The notes under the pieces: generated by a model
The model's input: the letters and a program-made list of their open reading frames with translations, nothing else
Database searches by the model: none
Told to the model about the DNA's origin: nothing
NCBI RefSeq assembly: GCF_018734325.1
Contig: NZ_CP073754.1
Span: 1,054,001 to 1,118,000, forward strand
Direction: 5' to 3'
Origin: Methylomonas paludis
GTDB taxonomy: Bacteria; Pseudomonadota; Gammaproteobacteria; Methylococcales; Methylomonadaceae
DNA: 64,000 bases
Part shown: one piece after another, positions 25,046 through 33,481 of the stretch
Numbering within the stretch: the stretch's first letter is position 1
How the letters are laid out: each line of letters starts with the position of its first letter
Translations under genes and position numbers: made by a program

Positions 25046-25354
25046 TTCTGGCTAAATAGGCTTTAACTGCATCCGCACGGCCTTTGACCAAAGCCTCAGC
25101 TGTTTTATCACCAAATGAAGGTAAGGGCTGCGAAACCAGGCAAATGCCTGGCCAACCCCACCCGACCACTCGGCTACCCGGTTGATGATTTCTACCGTAT
25201 CTCTTAAGCGTGCTTGAGTAGAGCGGCTTTTACAGCGGGAACGCTTGGTAACAGAATCACGGGACAAGCCGGTAACCTCGGCAAGATCGTTTTGGGTGAT
25301 GTGCAATACCTTAGCCAAGGCATTGGTTGCAATATACCCCTCATCTGAAATCAC
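25023..25354 (-). pseudogene. Frameshifted Xre/MbcA-ParS-type antitoxin (DUF2384)
   Basis: The first part reads ALAKVLHITQNDLAEVTGLSRD...RLRDTVEIINRVAEWSGG and VGQAFAWFRS, typical of the antitoxin partnered with RES toxins. At about 25135 the frame breaks; the downstream bases in another frame give QPLPSFGDKTAEALVKGRAD and AVKAYLARIADGSYA followed by a stop (25023-25025), the conserved C-terminus. So one small deletion inactivates it. The stop overlaps the beginning of the RES frame, the normal order of such operons. Confidence 0.8.
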
Positions 25355-25605
25355 TTGATGCAGAACCGGTATTAGCCATAAATGCGTCCAAATTTAGCCG
25401 TGTATGGGTATTTATTATAGGGCATATAAAGCTTCAAGCCTTATTTTTCTGTGATGCCCTGCCTCTGAATCTTGTGATTTTATGAATCTAAGGAACGCAA
25501 TCAACTTTTAATTTTGTAGGCCACAAAATGTGAAAATGCCCAAAATTATTGAAAATCTAATTACCTAAATGAGCGTGGAAGGGTTTCCAGTGAGCGTTGG
25601 CGAGC
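25355..25605. other. Intergenic region
   Basis: No gene or clear signal seen. It is AT-rich and separates the broken toxin-antitoxin locus from the DUF4143 ATPase gene. Confidence 0.5.
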
Positions 25606-26772
25606 TTATACCGACTCAAGCTCTTTTACGAGCTCTCTGATACTGATTGCCTCGATACCGTTTGCTATCGGATAACGATCATCACCGGCATGAACCGCGA
25701 ACGCACGTTCCGGTTGCAAATCGGCATGGGCTTGATAGAAACCACGCCCCAGCTTCGCAGTTAAACTGCGTTTTATTTCGATGGCCCAGAGGCGACCATT
25801 ATTGTGTTCGATAATCAAGTCAACTTTCGCACCGGCTGAGGTTCGATAGAAACTGGCATGGCTGCGCCATGGGCTTGCTGCGAGTAGAGTTTCGATGACA
25901 TAGCCTTCCCAGCTTTGACCGACAACCGGATGACCGCTGAGTTGTGTCAGCGTTTCCAGTCCAAGCAGAGCATGGACCAGACCGCTGTCGCGGACATAGA
26001 CCTTTGGTGATTTCACCAAGCGTTTGCCAACGTTGGCGTGGAGCGGCGGAAGTCGTCTAACTAAGAGTAAATCACAGAGCAAATCAATATAACGGGTGAC
26101 GGATTGTGTGCTAACTTCCAGGCTTCGGGCAATTTGCGAGGCGTTGAGCAAGGTGCCTTGGCTATGCGCCAGCATCGTCCAGAGCCGTTCCATGGTGGCT
26201 GCCGGAATGCGCGGGCCGAACATGGGCACATCGCGTTCCAGATAGGTGCGGATGAAATCCTTGCGTAATGCCAAACTCTCGGTATCGCTTTGCGCCAGAA
26301 AGGCATCGGGAAACCCGCCGCGCAACCACAGCCGATCTCGGCTGGCGCGGTTGTCCTCAACTTCGGTGGCGGTGAGTGTCGTTAACTCGATATAAGCGAT
26401 TCTGCCGGCAAGCGTTTCGGATTGCCGTAACAGCTCAATTGCCGCAGAACCAAGGATGAGGAAACGCCCCTTGCCTTTGCCTTTACGCCGGCCCTTGTCG
26501 ATCACCCCGCGCAGTGTGTCGAAAATGTCCGGCATCCGGTGAATCTCATCAAGAATCACTAAACGATCCTCGACGCTCTCAAAAAAAAGGGCAGGATTAC
26601 TCAGCTTGTTGCGGTCGTCCCGGTCTTCCAGGTCGAGGTAAAGTGCATTACGGCGCTCACCTATAGCAAGCGCCAAAGTCGTTTTACCAACTTGACGCGG
26701 GCCGATTAAGGCTACGACCGCCTGTCGGTCAAGCGCTTCTTCAACGATTGGTGTTATATGTCTGGTTATCAT
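25606..26772 (-). CDS. AAA+ ATPase with DUF4143 domain
   Basis: An ATPase of 388 residues. It has Walker A GPRQVGKT (24-31), Walker B LVILDEIHRM (about 70-79) with the family's short loop ALYLDLEDRDDR between them, sensor ILGSAA, a winged helix (ASQIARSLEVSTQSVTRYIDLL) and the C-terminal DUF4143 nuclease-like half: VYVRDSGLVHALLG, WEGYVIETL, FYRTSAGAKVDLII and WAIEIKRS, a PD-(D/E)xK-like D...ExK arrangement. Such proteins are widespread, often in genomic islands, and their role is unknown. It starts at ATG 26772. It is a single gene with higher GC than its surroundings, consistent with transfer. Confidence 0.88.
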   Translation of the reverse strand: MITRHITPIVEEALDRQAVVALIGPRQVGKTTLALAIGERRNALYLDLEDRDDRNKLSNPALFFESVEDRLVILDEIHRMPDIFDTLRGVIDKGRRKGKGKGRFLILGSAAIELLRQSETLAGRIAYIELTTLTATEVEDNRASRDRLWLRGGFPDAFLAQSDTESLALRKDFIRTYLERDVPMFGPRIPAATMERLWTMLAHSQGTLLNASQIARSLEVSTQSVTRYIDLLCDLLLVRRLPPLHANVGKRLVKSPKVYVRDSGLVHALLGLETLTQLSGHPVVGQSWEGYVIETLLAASPWRSHASFYRTSAGAKVDLIIEHNNGRLWAIEIKRSLTAKLGRGFYQAHADLQPERAFAVHAGDDRYPIANGIEAISIRELVKELESV

Positions 26773-27207
26773 CCTTGCAATTTATCCATTCTATGGATAT
26801 ATTGCAAGGATAATTTTATTCAGGTTAAAGTATTTTGAGCTATTTGCATCCTGGGGTTGGATATCAGAATGGCTCATGTTTTCTAATTTCGCTATTTGTG
26901 CAAAACCTGATAGGTTTGTTGATGAGTGAAATAGCTTATAATTTGCAAAAGTTTGTTGGGAGTAATGCCCGTTACCGGCCATAACCGGCCGCTAAGGGTG
27001 CCGGCGAATTTTTCTATCCCTAAGTTCAGCGAATGACAGCTTTTCGGCAAGCAACCTTGAGTCGTCATCGGCTCGATCCGGCCAATACCGGTCGACCAAT
27101 ATATCAGGCCAATGACTGGTGAGAGCCAGAAAGCTGCCGCTCAACGCAGAGCTCAGCGGAGGAAGGCTGTGTAGCTGACTGTAGTTGGTAGGAGCGTTAT
27201 GTGTATG
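26773..27207. other. Non-coding stretch, possible gene-less cassette
   Basis: 435 bp without a convincing gene. It carries short inverted repeats (ACCGGCCATAACCGGC near 26971, CCGGCCAATACCGG near 27078) and, at its right end, the attC-like site described at 27139-27213. Confidence 0.5.
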
Positions 27208-27213
27208 TTATAC
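27139..27213 (-). other. attC-like site after the NlpC/P60-like gene
   Basis: On the minus strand the gene's stop codon lies in GTATAAC (27213-27207), an imperfect RYYYAAC core. About 60 bp on, GTTGAGC (27145-27139) fits the GTTRRRY core exactly, and GCGTT/AACGC pairing joins the ends. Spacing and stop-codon overlap are those of an integron cassette end. Confidence 0.4.
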
Positions 27214-27897
27214 GCCATATATTACATCATAAGTGGTAGTTCGATAGTAATAGTCGTGCTCACTGATCTTGTAACTCGGATTCGTGGTCAGATAACCCCA
27301 GAAAGTACCAAAAGTTGGCTCTTTGCCTAAATCACCAGGAGAATAGGTGTCCGATTGAAATAGTATCGCTGCGCTTGGCTGGATAAAGCCAACTGCTATA
27401 AAGCAGTCGCTCACGAACTCAGAGCAGAAGTATTCACTTTTATCGGTTGGCAGCGGACTGAGTTTGCCACCAAAGAAGTTTTCTAGCTTCTCTTGAATAT
27501 TTGCTTCGTGAAACTCCTTCCTGCTCTTAAAAGAGAAGATGCCATTGAAGTTATACTTCGCTCCATTCTCCACCACTTTATCTACAAATAGTTTCAACGC
27601 CTCGACTCTGTTGTCGCTTGCCCATGCGTCAGGTTGCCGTAGCACTGCAACGTGCCCATATCTAGAGATCAATTTTGAAACATCGACCTTCTCGATCTTT
27701 CCCTTTTTGATTCCGTCTTTAGCTGTTGATTCGGCCGCCAACGAATCACCATAGTAAATTGCTGCATGGCAATACTCGCTGGAAGTCACGGAATGGATTG
27801 CTTTTGATACTAGATCATTTGATGGATCGCAGTGACACAGGATGACATCCCCAGGTTTCAGGTCGGCAATATTCTTGAACTCAGTATTCGGCTGCAT
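27208..27897 (-). CDS. YiiX/YebB-like permuted NlpC/P60 hydrolase
   Basis: A papain-fold protein of 229 residues of the permuted NlpC/P60 (YiiX) group. The typical opening DLKPGDVILCHCDPSNDLVSKAI is followed by SEYCHAAIYYGD, which holds the catalytic His near 53, and a later YFCSEFVSDCF, which holds the catalytic Cys; this His-before-Cys order is the permuted form. These enzymes cleave amide or acyl bonds of lipids or peptidoglycan. No signal peptide is present. The gene is bounded by attC-like sites on both sides with its ATG 23 bp after one of them, as in a cassette. Base composition is AT-rich compared with core genes. Confidence 0.8.
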   Translation of the reverse strand: MQPNTEFKNIADLKPGDVILCHCDPSNDLVSKAIHSVTSSEYCHAAIYYGDSLAAESTAKDGIKKGKIEKVDVSKLISRYGHVAVLRQPDAWASDNRVEALKLFVDKVVENGAKYNFNGIFSFKSRKEFHEANIQEKLENFFGGKLSPLPTDKSEYFCSEFVSDCFIAVGFIQPSAAILFQSDTYSPGDLGKEPTFGTFWGYLTTNPSYKISEHDYYYRTTTYDVIYGV

Positions 27898-27920
27898 AAT
27901 GGTGGCTATTGTTTGATTGC

Positions 27921-28016
27921 GTATAACGTAAAGCTAACTGGGCGCGGCATGGAAAGCTGAAAAACAAATCCGCATTATAACCGCGCTCCGGTTGATGGAC
28001 ATATTGCATGTTAGGC
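27921..28016 (-). other. attC-like site between two cassette-like genes
   Basis: On the minus strand GCCTAAC (28016-28010) contains the TAA stop of the upstream gene and is an exact RYYYAAC core. GTTATAC (27927-27921) is the other end, with one mismatch to GTTRRRY. Inside, AACCGG near the left arm can pair with CCAGTT near the right arm, like L'' and L' boxes. Total 96 bp. Confidence 0.5.
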
Positions 28017-28223
28017 CGCAGATATGTTACAAATTGCTTCATATTTGCCATTTGGCATTTTTTTGTAAATAACTTTACCGTTAGATAGGTACACCCTACA
28101 TAAAATGTAATCCCACTGAGAGCCATGAACTTGTATCAAAGTTTGTAGTTCAGGAGTATTAATCAGAGATGTTGGCGGTAATTCAAAGCCAGTAGTGAGC
28201 TTAGATTGAATTGATGGATATGA

Positions 28224-29916
28224 CCTGAATCCGTGTTCCTTTCGGTTTAAGTGAGGGCAGTCGCGTTTCAGACGCGTTTTTTAAAAAAATCTACCACCAA
28301 TCGAAATTTAACTGCCGTTCATCAAGCCCTCAGTCGCAAAAATCAATCGTTTCCATGGTATTGCCGGCATCGCCAGATGAAAAACCTGACGCCAAGACAA
28401 GCAATCTTCTTCTCTACCCGGAGAATCAGCTCGTAACCAGCATCTCAGCTTTCGCGCCGCTTATCCTGATGCAAAGCCAGGCTGCACCACCAATCGCTCT
28501 TGTAAATAAGCGAATACTTTTGCCACGGGTGAGGCGCACCCTAAGTCCAGCCACCATTGCCGGGCTTTGTGGATCACCTGGGCTGCTCGATACATGACTT
28601 CTTGCAGCACCGTTCGTAACCGCCGTCGTTTTGCCGGATGACGTATTGGCGCCAAGTCGCCAGTCAAGCCCAGTTGACCAATCAGTCGCAAGCAATTATA
28701 GGCAAACATACCCATTCTCAATAGACAGTCGTTGGTCTCAAACTTTCCAGATGGTAAGCGTTCCATATCCAGGTCAGTTTTGAATTCCGAATGAAATTGT
28801 TCATGGGTGCCGTGGTCGCGGTAGCGTTCAATGACGGTTTCTTCGGGTTCCTCCAGACTCGTCCACCAGCCTTCCAGTTGAATGTCCGGCAGTAATAGCA
28901 TCTGGCCGTGCTTATTGCTCGTGCGTTCAATGATCCGCACGACCAGTCTGAAGGGGCGAGTCTGTTTTTTCCAAGCACGTTCCACCGTCAGTGTCATTAA
29001 CGCTTCCCGTTTACCGGGGCGTTTTTCAACAAAGGCGCCGGCCGCTTCCGCTTTTTCTAACCAGGATGTCTTATCTTGCCGTCTTGGATTCCACTTGATC
29101 AAGTATTCAAAGCGCCTGTTCATGGCTGCCCAGCGTTCTTTCTCAGCCGCAACCGTAAATAACAGTTTGGCGCTATCAAACCCTGAGTCTTTGCGTAATA
29201 ACAACGGCAAACCCGGTGCAACCAAGCGCTCAACTCGAGGAAACAGCCTTTCTAGAAAATAATCAATCTCCAGCGATGAATGCCAGCGGCCTGGACGCAG
29301 TTCCAATCCTATACACCAGCCTTCATTGCCCAAATAAGCCGCGACAGGCGTATAGCCATCCACTCCCTGATAGGTTCGACTCACCTCTTCCTTCTTGGTA
29401 CCGCTCTGATCCATGACGAAGGTGTCCATGTCCAGACAGACGTAGCCTTTATGCGGCGTAATTGGGGCTTCTGTTCGTTCGATGAGTCGTATCGATAGAT
29501 CATCCACCGGCTCCAGCAGGCTGCCGCTGACACGATCAAGACGTTGCCGCAGCCACACGCTGCCGGGAACCTTACGTACATCCAATGCCTTCTTGAAAAA
29601 ACGATCTTCACGAAACGGCTCAACAGCCTCGAAGTCGCTTTTGCCTATACTTAAAAGGCCAACAGTGGTTTTGACTAAATCCGAGGTTTTGATACCCTGT
29701 GAAACAGGTATTCTACCGTCCACCATCACTTCGACATTGACCGCTTCCAGGCACTGGCCGATCAAGGATAGTCCGGCATAGGAGGTAAGTTCCTTTTTGG
29801 ATTCTTTAAGCTTAAAACGTGCCATAATCAAAACGGGTGACTATAGAAAAACTATATTATACCTTTTTTATCATTGACTTATGACTATTTATAAAAAAAA
29901 CGAACACGGATTCAGG
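28224..29916 (-). mobile_element. IS1380-family insertion sequence
   Basis: A 1,693-bp element. The inverted ends are CCTGAATCCGTGTTC (28224-28238) and GAACACGGATTCAGG (29902-29916), and they are flanked by a 5-bp target duplication TATGA (28219-28223 and 29917-29921). It encodes one intact transposase, so it may be mobile and recent. Confidence 0.95.
28461..29831 (-). CDS. IS1380-family transposase
   Basis: A DDE transposase of 456 residues, full length for IS1380. Features: VCLDMDTFVMDQSG with the first catalytic Asp, LLRKDSGFDSAKLL (Asp), and RYRDHGTHEQFHSEFKTDLDMERLPS with the catalytic Glu region. The frame is intact within the element at 28224-29916. The start could be ATG 29831 or the next Met two codons on (MARFKLKES). 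Confidence 0.92.
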   Translation of the reverse strand: MIMARFKLKESKKELTSYAGLSLIGQCLEAVNVEVMVDGRIPVSQGIKTSDLVKTTVGLLSIGKSDFEAVEPFREDRFFKKALDVRKVPGSVWLRQRLDRVSGSLLEPVDDLSIRLIERTEAPITPHKGYVCLDMDTFVMDQSGTKKEEVSRTYQGVDGYTPVAAYLGNEGWCIGLELRPGRWHSSLEIDYFLERLFPRVERLVAPGLPLLLRKDSGFDSAKLLFTVAAEKERWAAMNRRFEYLIKWNPRRQDKTSWLEKAEAAGAFVEKRPGKREALMTLTVERAWKKQTRPFRLVVRIIERTSNKHGQMLLLPDIQLEGWWTSLEEPEETVIERYRDHGTHEQFHSEFKTDLDMERLPSGKFETNDCLLRMGMFAYNCLRLIGQLGLTGDLAPIRHPAKRRRLRTVLQEVMYRAAQVIHKARQWWLDLGCASPVAKVFAYLQERLVVQPGFASG

Positions 29917-30061
29917 TATGATTCAAAATCTCTCGTACTAGAAATATCTTCTGGATCAATTTCAAATGTGATTGAGCCGCCATTCTTTTTGAAATCTTCC
30001 CATTCTTGCTTTTTATCGTCAGAGTAAGTAATTGTCATGTGCTTTCTTTTTTGTATTCATG

Positions 30062-30099
30062 GCCTAACGTTTAATATAAGATGCGGCGCGCCGTTAGAG
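30062..30099 (-). other. Short attC-like core pair upstream of the split gene
   Basis: On the minus strand CTCTAAC (30099-30093) and GTTAGGC (30068-30062, an exact GTTRRRY core) enclose the palindrome GGCGCGCC. At 38 bp it is shorter than usual attC sites, so it may be a remnant. The distance to the next start codon (23 bp) equals that at the neighbouring cassette. Confidence 0.35.
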
Positions 30100-30446
30100 G
30101 GGGGATTCCATATTATCATCCTATCTGTCTGCATTAAATCAATTTTCGGTCATTGGCTAAATTAGAGCGACCGTCGCTTATGGGTCGGTTTACACAGTGA
30201 CGAAAGGCCACTTTCAGGTTTCAGAATTCAACGACAGCTTTCCGGCGATGAATCTGAAGAGCTGACGGTCACCACACGACCCCTAAGAGACATTCGATTT
30301 CAATCTGACCCTACGTCTGATCTGAGCCTTACGGCTGCCATTCAGAATGAAATTGACCACGGAAAATTCTTAATGTGGACTCAACGGCTAGAGTATGGCA
30401 GAATTGCTAGGACAAAATAATACTCCTCGTACCCATTGAGAAAAGC
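30100..30446. other. Intergenic region before the TIGR04255 row
   Basis: No confident gene. From about 30166 to the TAA at 30418 a plus-strand frame is open for about 84 codons without a start (it ends IQNEIDHGKFLMWTQRLEYG), so it may be the 3' remnant of a gene. The stretch 30166-30290 looks like a shared intergenic sequence. Confidence 0.35.
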
Positions 30447-31229
30447 ATGACACCAAATTGGAATGCAGACTCCTTAGTAGATATCCGTTCTAAGAATGTC
30501 GACCAATATAAGCGTAACTTCTTGCATCAAGCGGTTTGCGAGCTTCGCTTCCCGACGCTAATGGAACTCGGTGATCCACGCCCTCCGACAATCTTAGTCA
30601 AGGCGCTTAGAAAGGAATATCCGCATCTTGAATTGGCTAACGAAGTTAGCTTGGGAATTGGAGGCAACAGCTCAAACAACACTCACACTCATATCTTTCG
30701 ATCTGCAAAGTTTACTTGGACAGTATCTCTAAAACAGAGCTCTCTTTCGATAGAAACCACAGCATACAGCGACTATGATCATATGAAGGAAAGAGTGTTA
30801 CGCGTAGTTGATGCAGCATCCAAGATTATCGACTCAGATTTCTTCACTCGAATTGGTCTTCGTTATATTAATATTGTTAAATGTGATACAAATCCTGTGC
30901 TTGGTTGGGTTAATCCTGAGTTAGTTGGTCCTCTTCTTTCAGGGCACTTCAAAGGAATTCATGAATACGCGGGAAAACTTCAGCTTACGGCGGATGATGG
31001 TGGATGTTTGTTGCAACATGGCATAGTCTTGAAACAAAAACAGTCTGCCGGGGAGATGGTCCCCGACTATCTATTAGACATTGACGTATTCCGAAATGAA
31101 ATACAACTTAGCGACACTGGCGAGGCCTTAGACGCAATGCACTTACAAGTATTTGATATCTTCGATTGGGCAATAGGCTCCAAAGCTCGTGAACATTTGT
31201 CGGCTGAAAGCAGCCAAAAAAGAGCCTGA
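30447..31229 (+). CDS. TIGR04255-family protein
   Basis: A cytoplasmic protein of 260 residues. The opening YKRNFLHQAVCELRFPTLMEL, the middle KFTWTVSLKQSSLSIETTAYSDYDHMKERV and FFTRIGLRYINIV are the family signature. No catalytic motif or membrane segment is visible, and the family has no established function; members are often in accessory DNA. It is followed without a gap by a GTG start at 31230 (the stop is 31227-31229), so it is first in a coupled three-gene row ending in an HNH endonuclease. A nucleic-acid or phage-related role is only suggested by that neighbour. Confidence 0.8.
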   Translation: MTPNWNADSLVDIRSKNVDQYKRNFLHQAVCELRFPTLMELGDPRPPTILVKALRKEYPHLELANEVSLGIGGNSSNNTHTHIFRSAKFTWTVSLKQSSLSIETTAYSDYDHMKERVLRVVDAASKIIDSDFFTRIGLRYINIVKCDTNPVLGWVNPELVGPLLSGHFKGIHEYAGKLQLTADDGGCLLQHGIVLKQKQSAGEMVPDYLLDIDVFRNEIQLSDTGEALDAMHLQVFDIFDWAIGSKAREHLSAESSQKRA

Positions 31230-31778
31230 GTGCACGTCATGGATTTCTACATAGACCATACGCCATTTATTTATCCGGTAGTTGCGTGTAATATCGCACC
31301 TTTTCAGCCAAGGTCGCGCGAGCAAAGCAATCCAGAAAGAAAAGTTCAGCCGAACCAGACTGCATTCATAACCGAAGAGGCTAAGGCTGTTGATTTATTT
31401 GCCACCACAAAAGGACTGTTTGCGCAGATCACGTCCCCGATGCCGCAATCAGTGCCTTCGACAGAGCCAACTCCTACGCTAAATGAATCTGTACATTTTC
31501 ACAGCTCAGCCGCCGTTGTGCCGCCACCAAGCGTAGAAATTGATCAAATTGCTAAACAGCGTGTGAGATTGATGGCGGCTAAGTATGCAAGCGGCAGCGG
31601 CCAGTCTTCGGAGATATTGGCTCGATTGGAAATTCTCAACAGTCGTCTCTCGGAGCGCGCACCGCTAGTATCTAAAGAGCAAGTAACCGCCCTAGAGGAT
31701 GCAAATAATCAATTAGTTCGCATCCGTGCAGCTCGCGAAGAACGCGCGAAACGCCTTTGTATTCCCTCCACACTGTGA
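31230..31778 (+). CDS. Unknown protein, middle gene of the TIGR04255/HNH row
   Basis: A protein of 182 residues that I do not recognise. It has an N-terminal ordered piece (MDFYIDHTPFIYPVVACNIAPF), a Pro/Ser-rich low-complexity centre (about 65-110) and a helical, charged C-terminal half (KQRVRLMAAKYASGSGQ, then SEILARLEILNSRLSER and ALEDANNQLVRIRAARE) that could form a coiled coil. GTG 31230 directly follows the TGA of the first gene; ATG 31239 is an alternative. Its last codons overlap the start of the HNH gene. It may be the linker or regulator of the row, but this is inference. Confidence 0.65.
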   Translation: MHVMDFYIDHTPFIYPVVACNIAPFQPRSREQSNPERKVQPNQTAFITEEAKAVDLFATTKGLFAQITSPMPQSVPSTEPTPTLNESVHFHSSAAVVPPPSVEIDQIAKQRVRLMAAKYASGSGQSSEILARLEILNSRLSERAPLVSKEQVTALEDANNQLVRIRAAREERAKRLCIPSTL

Positions 31779-32458
31779 CGGTTTTCCAGTACCCCAAAAG
31801 CAAACACAATCGCAAACTTTCGCCTAGGCAGTTCAAGCGCTATCAGACGTATAAGCGTTACTTGCAAACAGAGTTTTCGCGTGTATGTGTGTACTGCCGC
31901 CAACCCGATAGTAGCGCGCCAAATCTAAACTTTGGTGTCGATCATTACAGACCAAAGGGCATCCTTCGTTTCGCAAGCCTAATTTGCGATTATGAGAACT
32001 TATATTATTGCTGCGGCAACTGCAATAGTCGAAAAAACAATGATTGGCCGCTTGACGAGAAAGTCGGGCCATACGTTGTAAACCCCTGTGACCACGAGAT
32101 GGCTGCGCATCTTCGATTCGATGCAAAAACCGGTATGGTCGAGGCGCGAACCGCCTATGGAGAGCACACTAAAGAGCTACTGCAGTTAAACGATGATGCC
32201 GTAGTTCAGTACCGACTAGGTACGTTGAAAACTGTTCGCTTGTACTCTATTGAGATTGATCAGTTGGATCGTCAATTAAAAGCGCTCGCAGGACAGCTTC
32301 GAGCGGGCAAGATTTCGCAGGCTCAATATGAGGCAGAAGAGCAAGATATAAACCAAAACTTGGCTGATCTACTGCACACTCTTCAATCACATACAGGCCA
32401 GCTATCCCTCCCGCCTTTACGAAAGAAACTCCTCGGCATCACCCTTATAAAACCATGA
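31775..32458 (+). CDS. HNH endonuclease
   Basis: A nuclease of 227 residues from GTG 31775, which overlaps the preceding stop as GTGA; a TTG at 31757 would add six residues. The HNH core is CVYCRQ, then FGVDHYRPKG (catalytic His), NLYYCCGNCNSRKNNDWP (second zinc pair, Asn and Lys), so both CxxC zinc knuckles are present. The C-terminal 100 residues are helical (YSIEIDQLDRQLKALAGQLRAGK). HNH proteins of this layout serve as effectors in several defence modules (PtuB of Septu is one); this one is not next to an ATPase but to a TIGR04255 protein. It is likely a DNA-cutting effector. Confidence 0.85.
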   Translation: MTVFQYPKSKHNRKLSPRQFKRYQTYKRYLQTEFSRVCVYCRQPDSSAPNLNFGVDHYRPKGILRFASLICDYENLYYCCGNCNSRKNNDWPLDEKVGPYVVNPCDHEMAAHLRFDAKTGMVEARTAYGEHTKELLQLNDDAVVQYRLGTLKTVRLYSIEIDQLDRQLKALAGQLRAGKISQAQYEAEEQDINQNLADLLHTLQSHTGQLSLPPLRKKLLGITLIKP

Positions 32459-33181
32459 TCTGCATAGTCAGCTTTTCTGCCGAAGTGAGGGAGATCGTCA
32501 GACATTAGAGAACGTCGGCAGTCTGATGTATTGCTGACGTTCATTTCGCTGATTTTGGCCATCAGCGAATGGCAAGAATATGGCCGATAGGTTGAGGTCG
32601 CCAACGTCTGCTTTGCAGTCCTCCAAATTCAAAATCTGGCTTTGACCGACTGGTCGCTTTGGAGAAGCGCGAGTGACAAAAATGGGTCGTAACGAGACAA
32701 TCATGCATTTCCAACCAAGCCATGAGTTTTTCAATAGCCGGATTCCAGCCATTGCAAACTTTTTAATTATATAGCCTAGAGGACTTTTTCCAGCCTTATT
32801 TTGCAAATAACCCATATTACCCCCAGAGGCGACCGACGTGAAGATATTTATTTCCGGGATGGATCGTACTGATTTTTTGAATATGTTTGTGTGCGGTTTA
32901 ATTGAGTGGCGCATGTTAATTGTCTGATAACAAATCATTATCATTTGCTTGTTGAAGCAATGGGTGGAAATTTGTCGCGTGGTATGCGACAGTTGAATGG
33001 TGTTTATACCCAGCTCGTCATTTACAATAATATGCAGTAATTGATTTCGGGTTACTGCAAAACTTACTGCATAAATTCTCGAGTGTTACCGTTTTTTGCT
33101 GTATCGTTGGACAATAAAAAACCCGCTAAGCTAGTAGACTTGCGGGTTTTTGTACTGCTTTGCATCCTATGGGATGCCAAT
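32459..33181. other. Non-coding stretch left of the integrative element
   Basis: 723 bp without a supported gene. A 148-codon minus-strand frame (32498-32944) has no ribosome site and its composition looks non-coding. A strong bidirectional terminator lies at 33116-33152. Confidence 0.5.
33116..33152. terminator. Bidirectional Rho-independent terminator
   Basis: ACCCGC (33121-33126) and GCGGGT (33142-33147) form a stem with an A-run on the left and a T-run on the right, so it works on both strands. It lies 30 bp outside the partial tRNA copy. Confidence 0.85.
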
Positions 33182-33237
33182 ATGGTGCCTCAGACCGGAA
33201 TCGAACCGGTACGGTCTCACAACCGCGGGATTTTAAG
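33182..33237 (-). repeat. Attachment-site duplicate: partial tRNA-Leu 3' end
   Basis: These 56 bp are identical to 38527-38582, the CCA end, T-arm, variable arm and anticodon arm of the tRNA-Leu(UAA) gene. Identity ends in the anticodon loop. It is the distal attachment site of an element integrated at the tRNA. Confidence 0.9.
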
Positions 33238-33434
33238 ACCTGGAAATCCCTGGTGTATTTAACAAAATCAATGGCTTGCACTGTTCGCCAAACATCAAAA
33301 GCCGGGTAAATCAGTTGTGTACCGCCAAGAAGCAATTTTACAGAGTTGCAAAATCGTTGCAGTTAAAATGACTGATTCGAGCCAAATTAAGAGACTAACA
33401 TGGTTACCAATCATCATTTTATATGTTCCGTTAT

Positions 33435-33460
33435 GTCGGTTATTATTGACAAATACCGAC
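33435..33460. promoter_or_regulatory. Inverted repeat at the abiE promoter
   Basis: GTCGGT (33435-33440) and ACCGAC (33455-33460) flank a TTGACA-like -35 element at 33445-33450, 22 bp before the AbiEi start. AbiEi antitoxins are known to repress their operon by binding inverted repeats at the promoter, so this is a good operator candidate. Confidence 0.5.
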
Positions 33461-33481
33461 TTATTGGAACAAAATTACCAG

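Larger units (their letters stand above)
28011..30038 (-). pseudogene. Unknown small gene split by an IS1380-type element
   Basis: Removing the insertion and one TATGA copy restores a frame of about 107 codons from ATG 30038 to TAA 28011-28013. It starts MTITYSDDKKQEWEDFKKNG, continues ITFEIDPEDISSTRDFESYPSI across the junction, and ends with a tail including QWDYILCRVYLSNGKVIYKK. I do not recognise the family. It is soluble and acidic at the N-terminus. An attC-like core lies 23 bp before the start and another overlaps its stop, the same geometry as the neighbouring NlpC/P60-like gene. The insertion falls after about 38 codons, so it should be inactive. Confidence 0.8.

Noticed and set aside
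30166-30420. Open frame of about 84 codons before the TIGR04255 gene
   Set aside because: No start codon and part looks like shared intergenic sequence; could be a 3' remnant but not supported as a gene.
32498-32944. 148-codon minus frame
   Set aside because: Irregular composition, no ribosome site, no domain; likely chance in non-coding DNA.
33182-33237. A second tRNA-Leu gene
   Set aside because: Only the 3' half is present; bases after the anticodon loop diverge, so no complete tRNA can fold.
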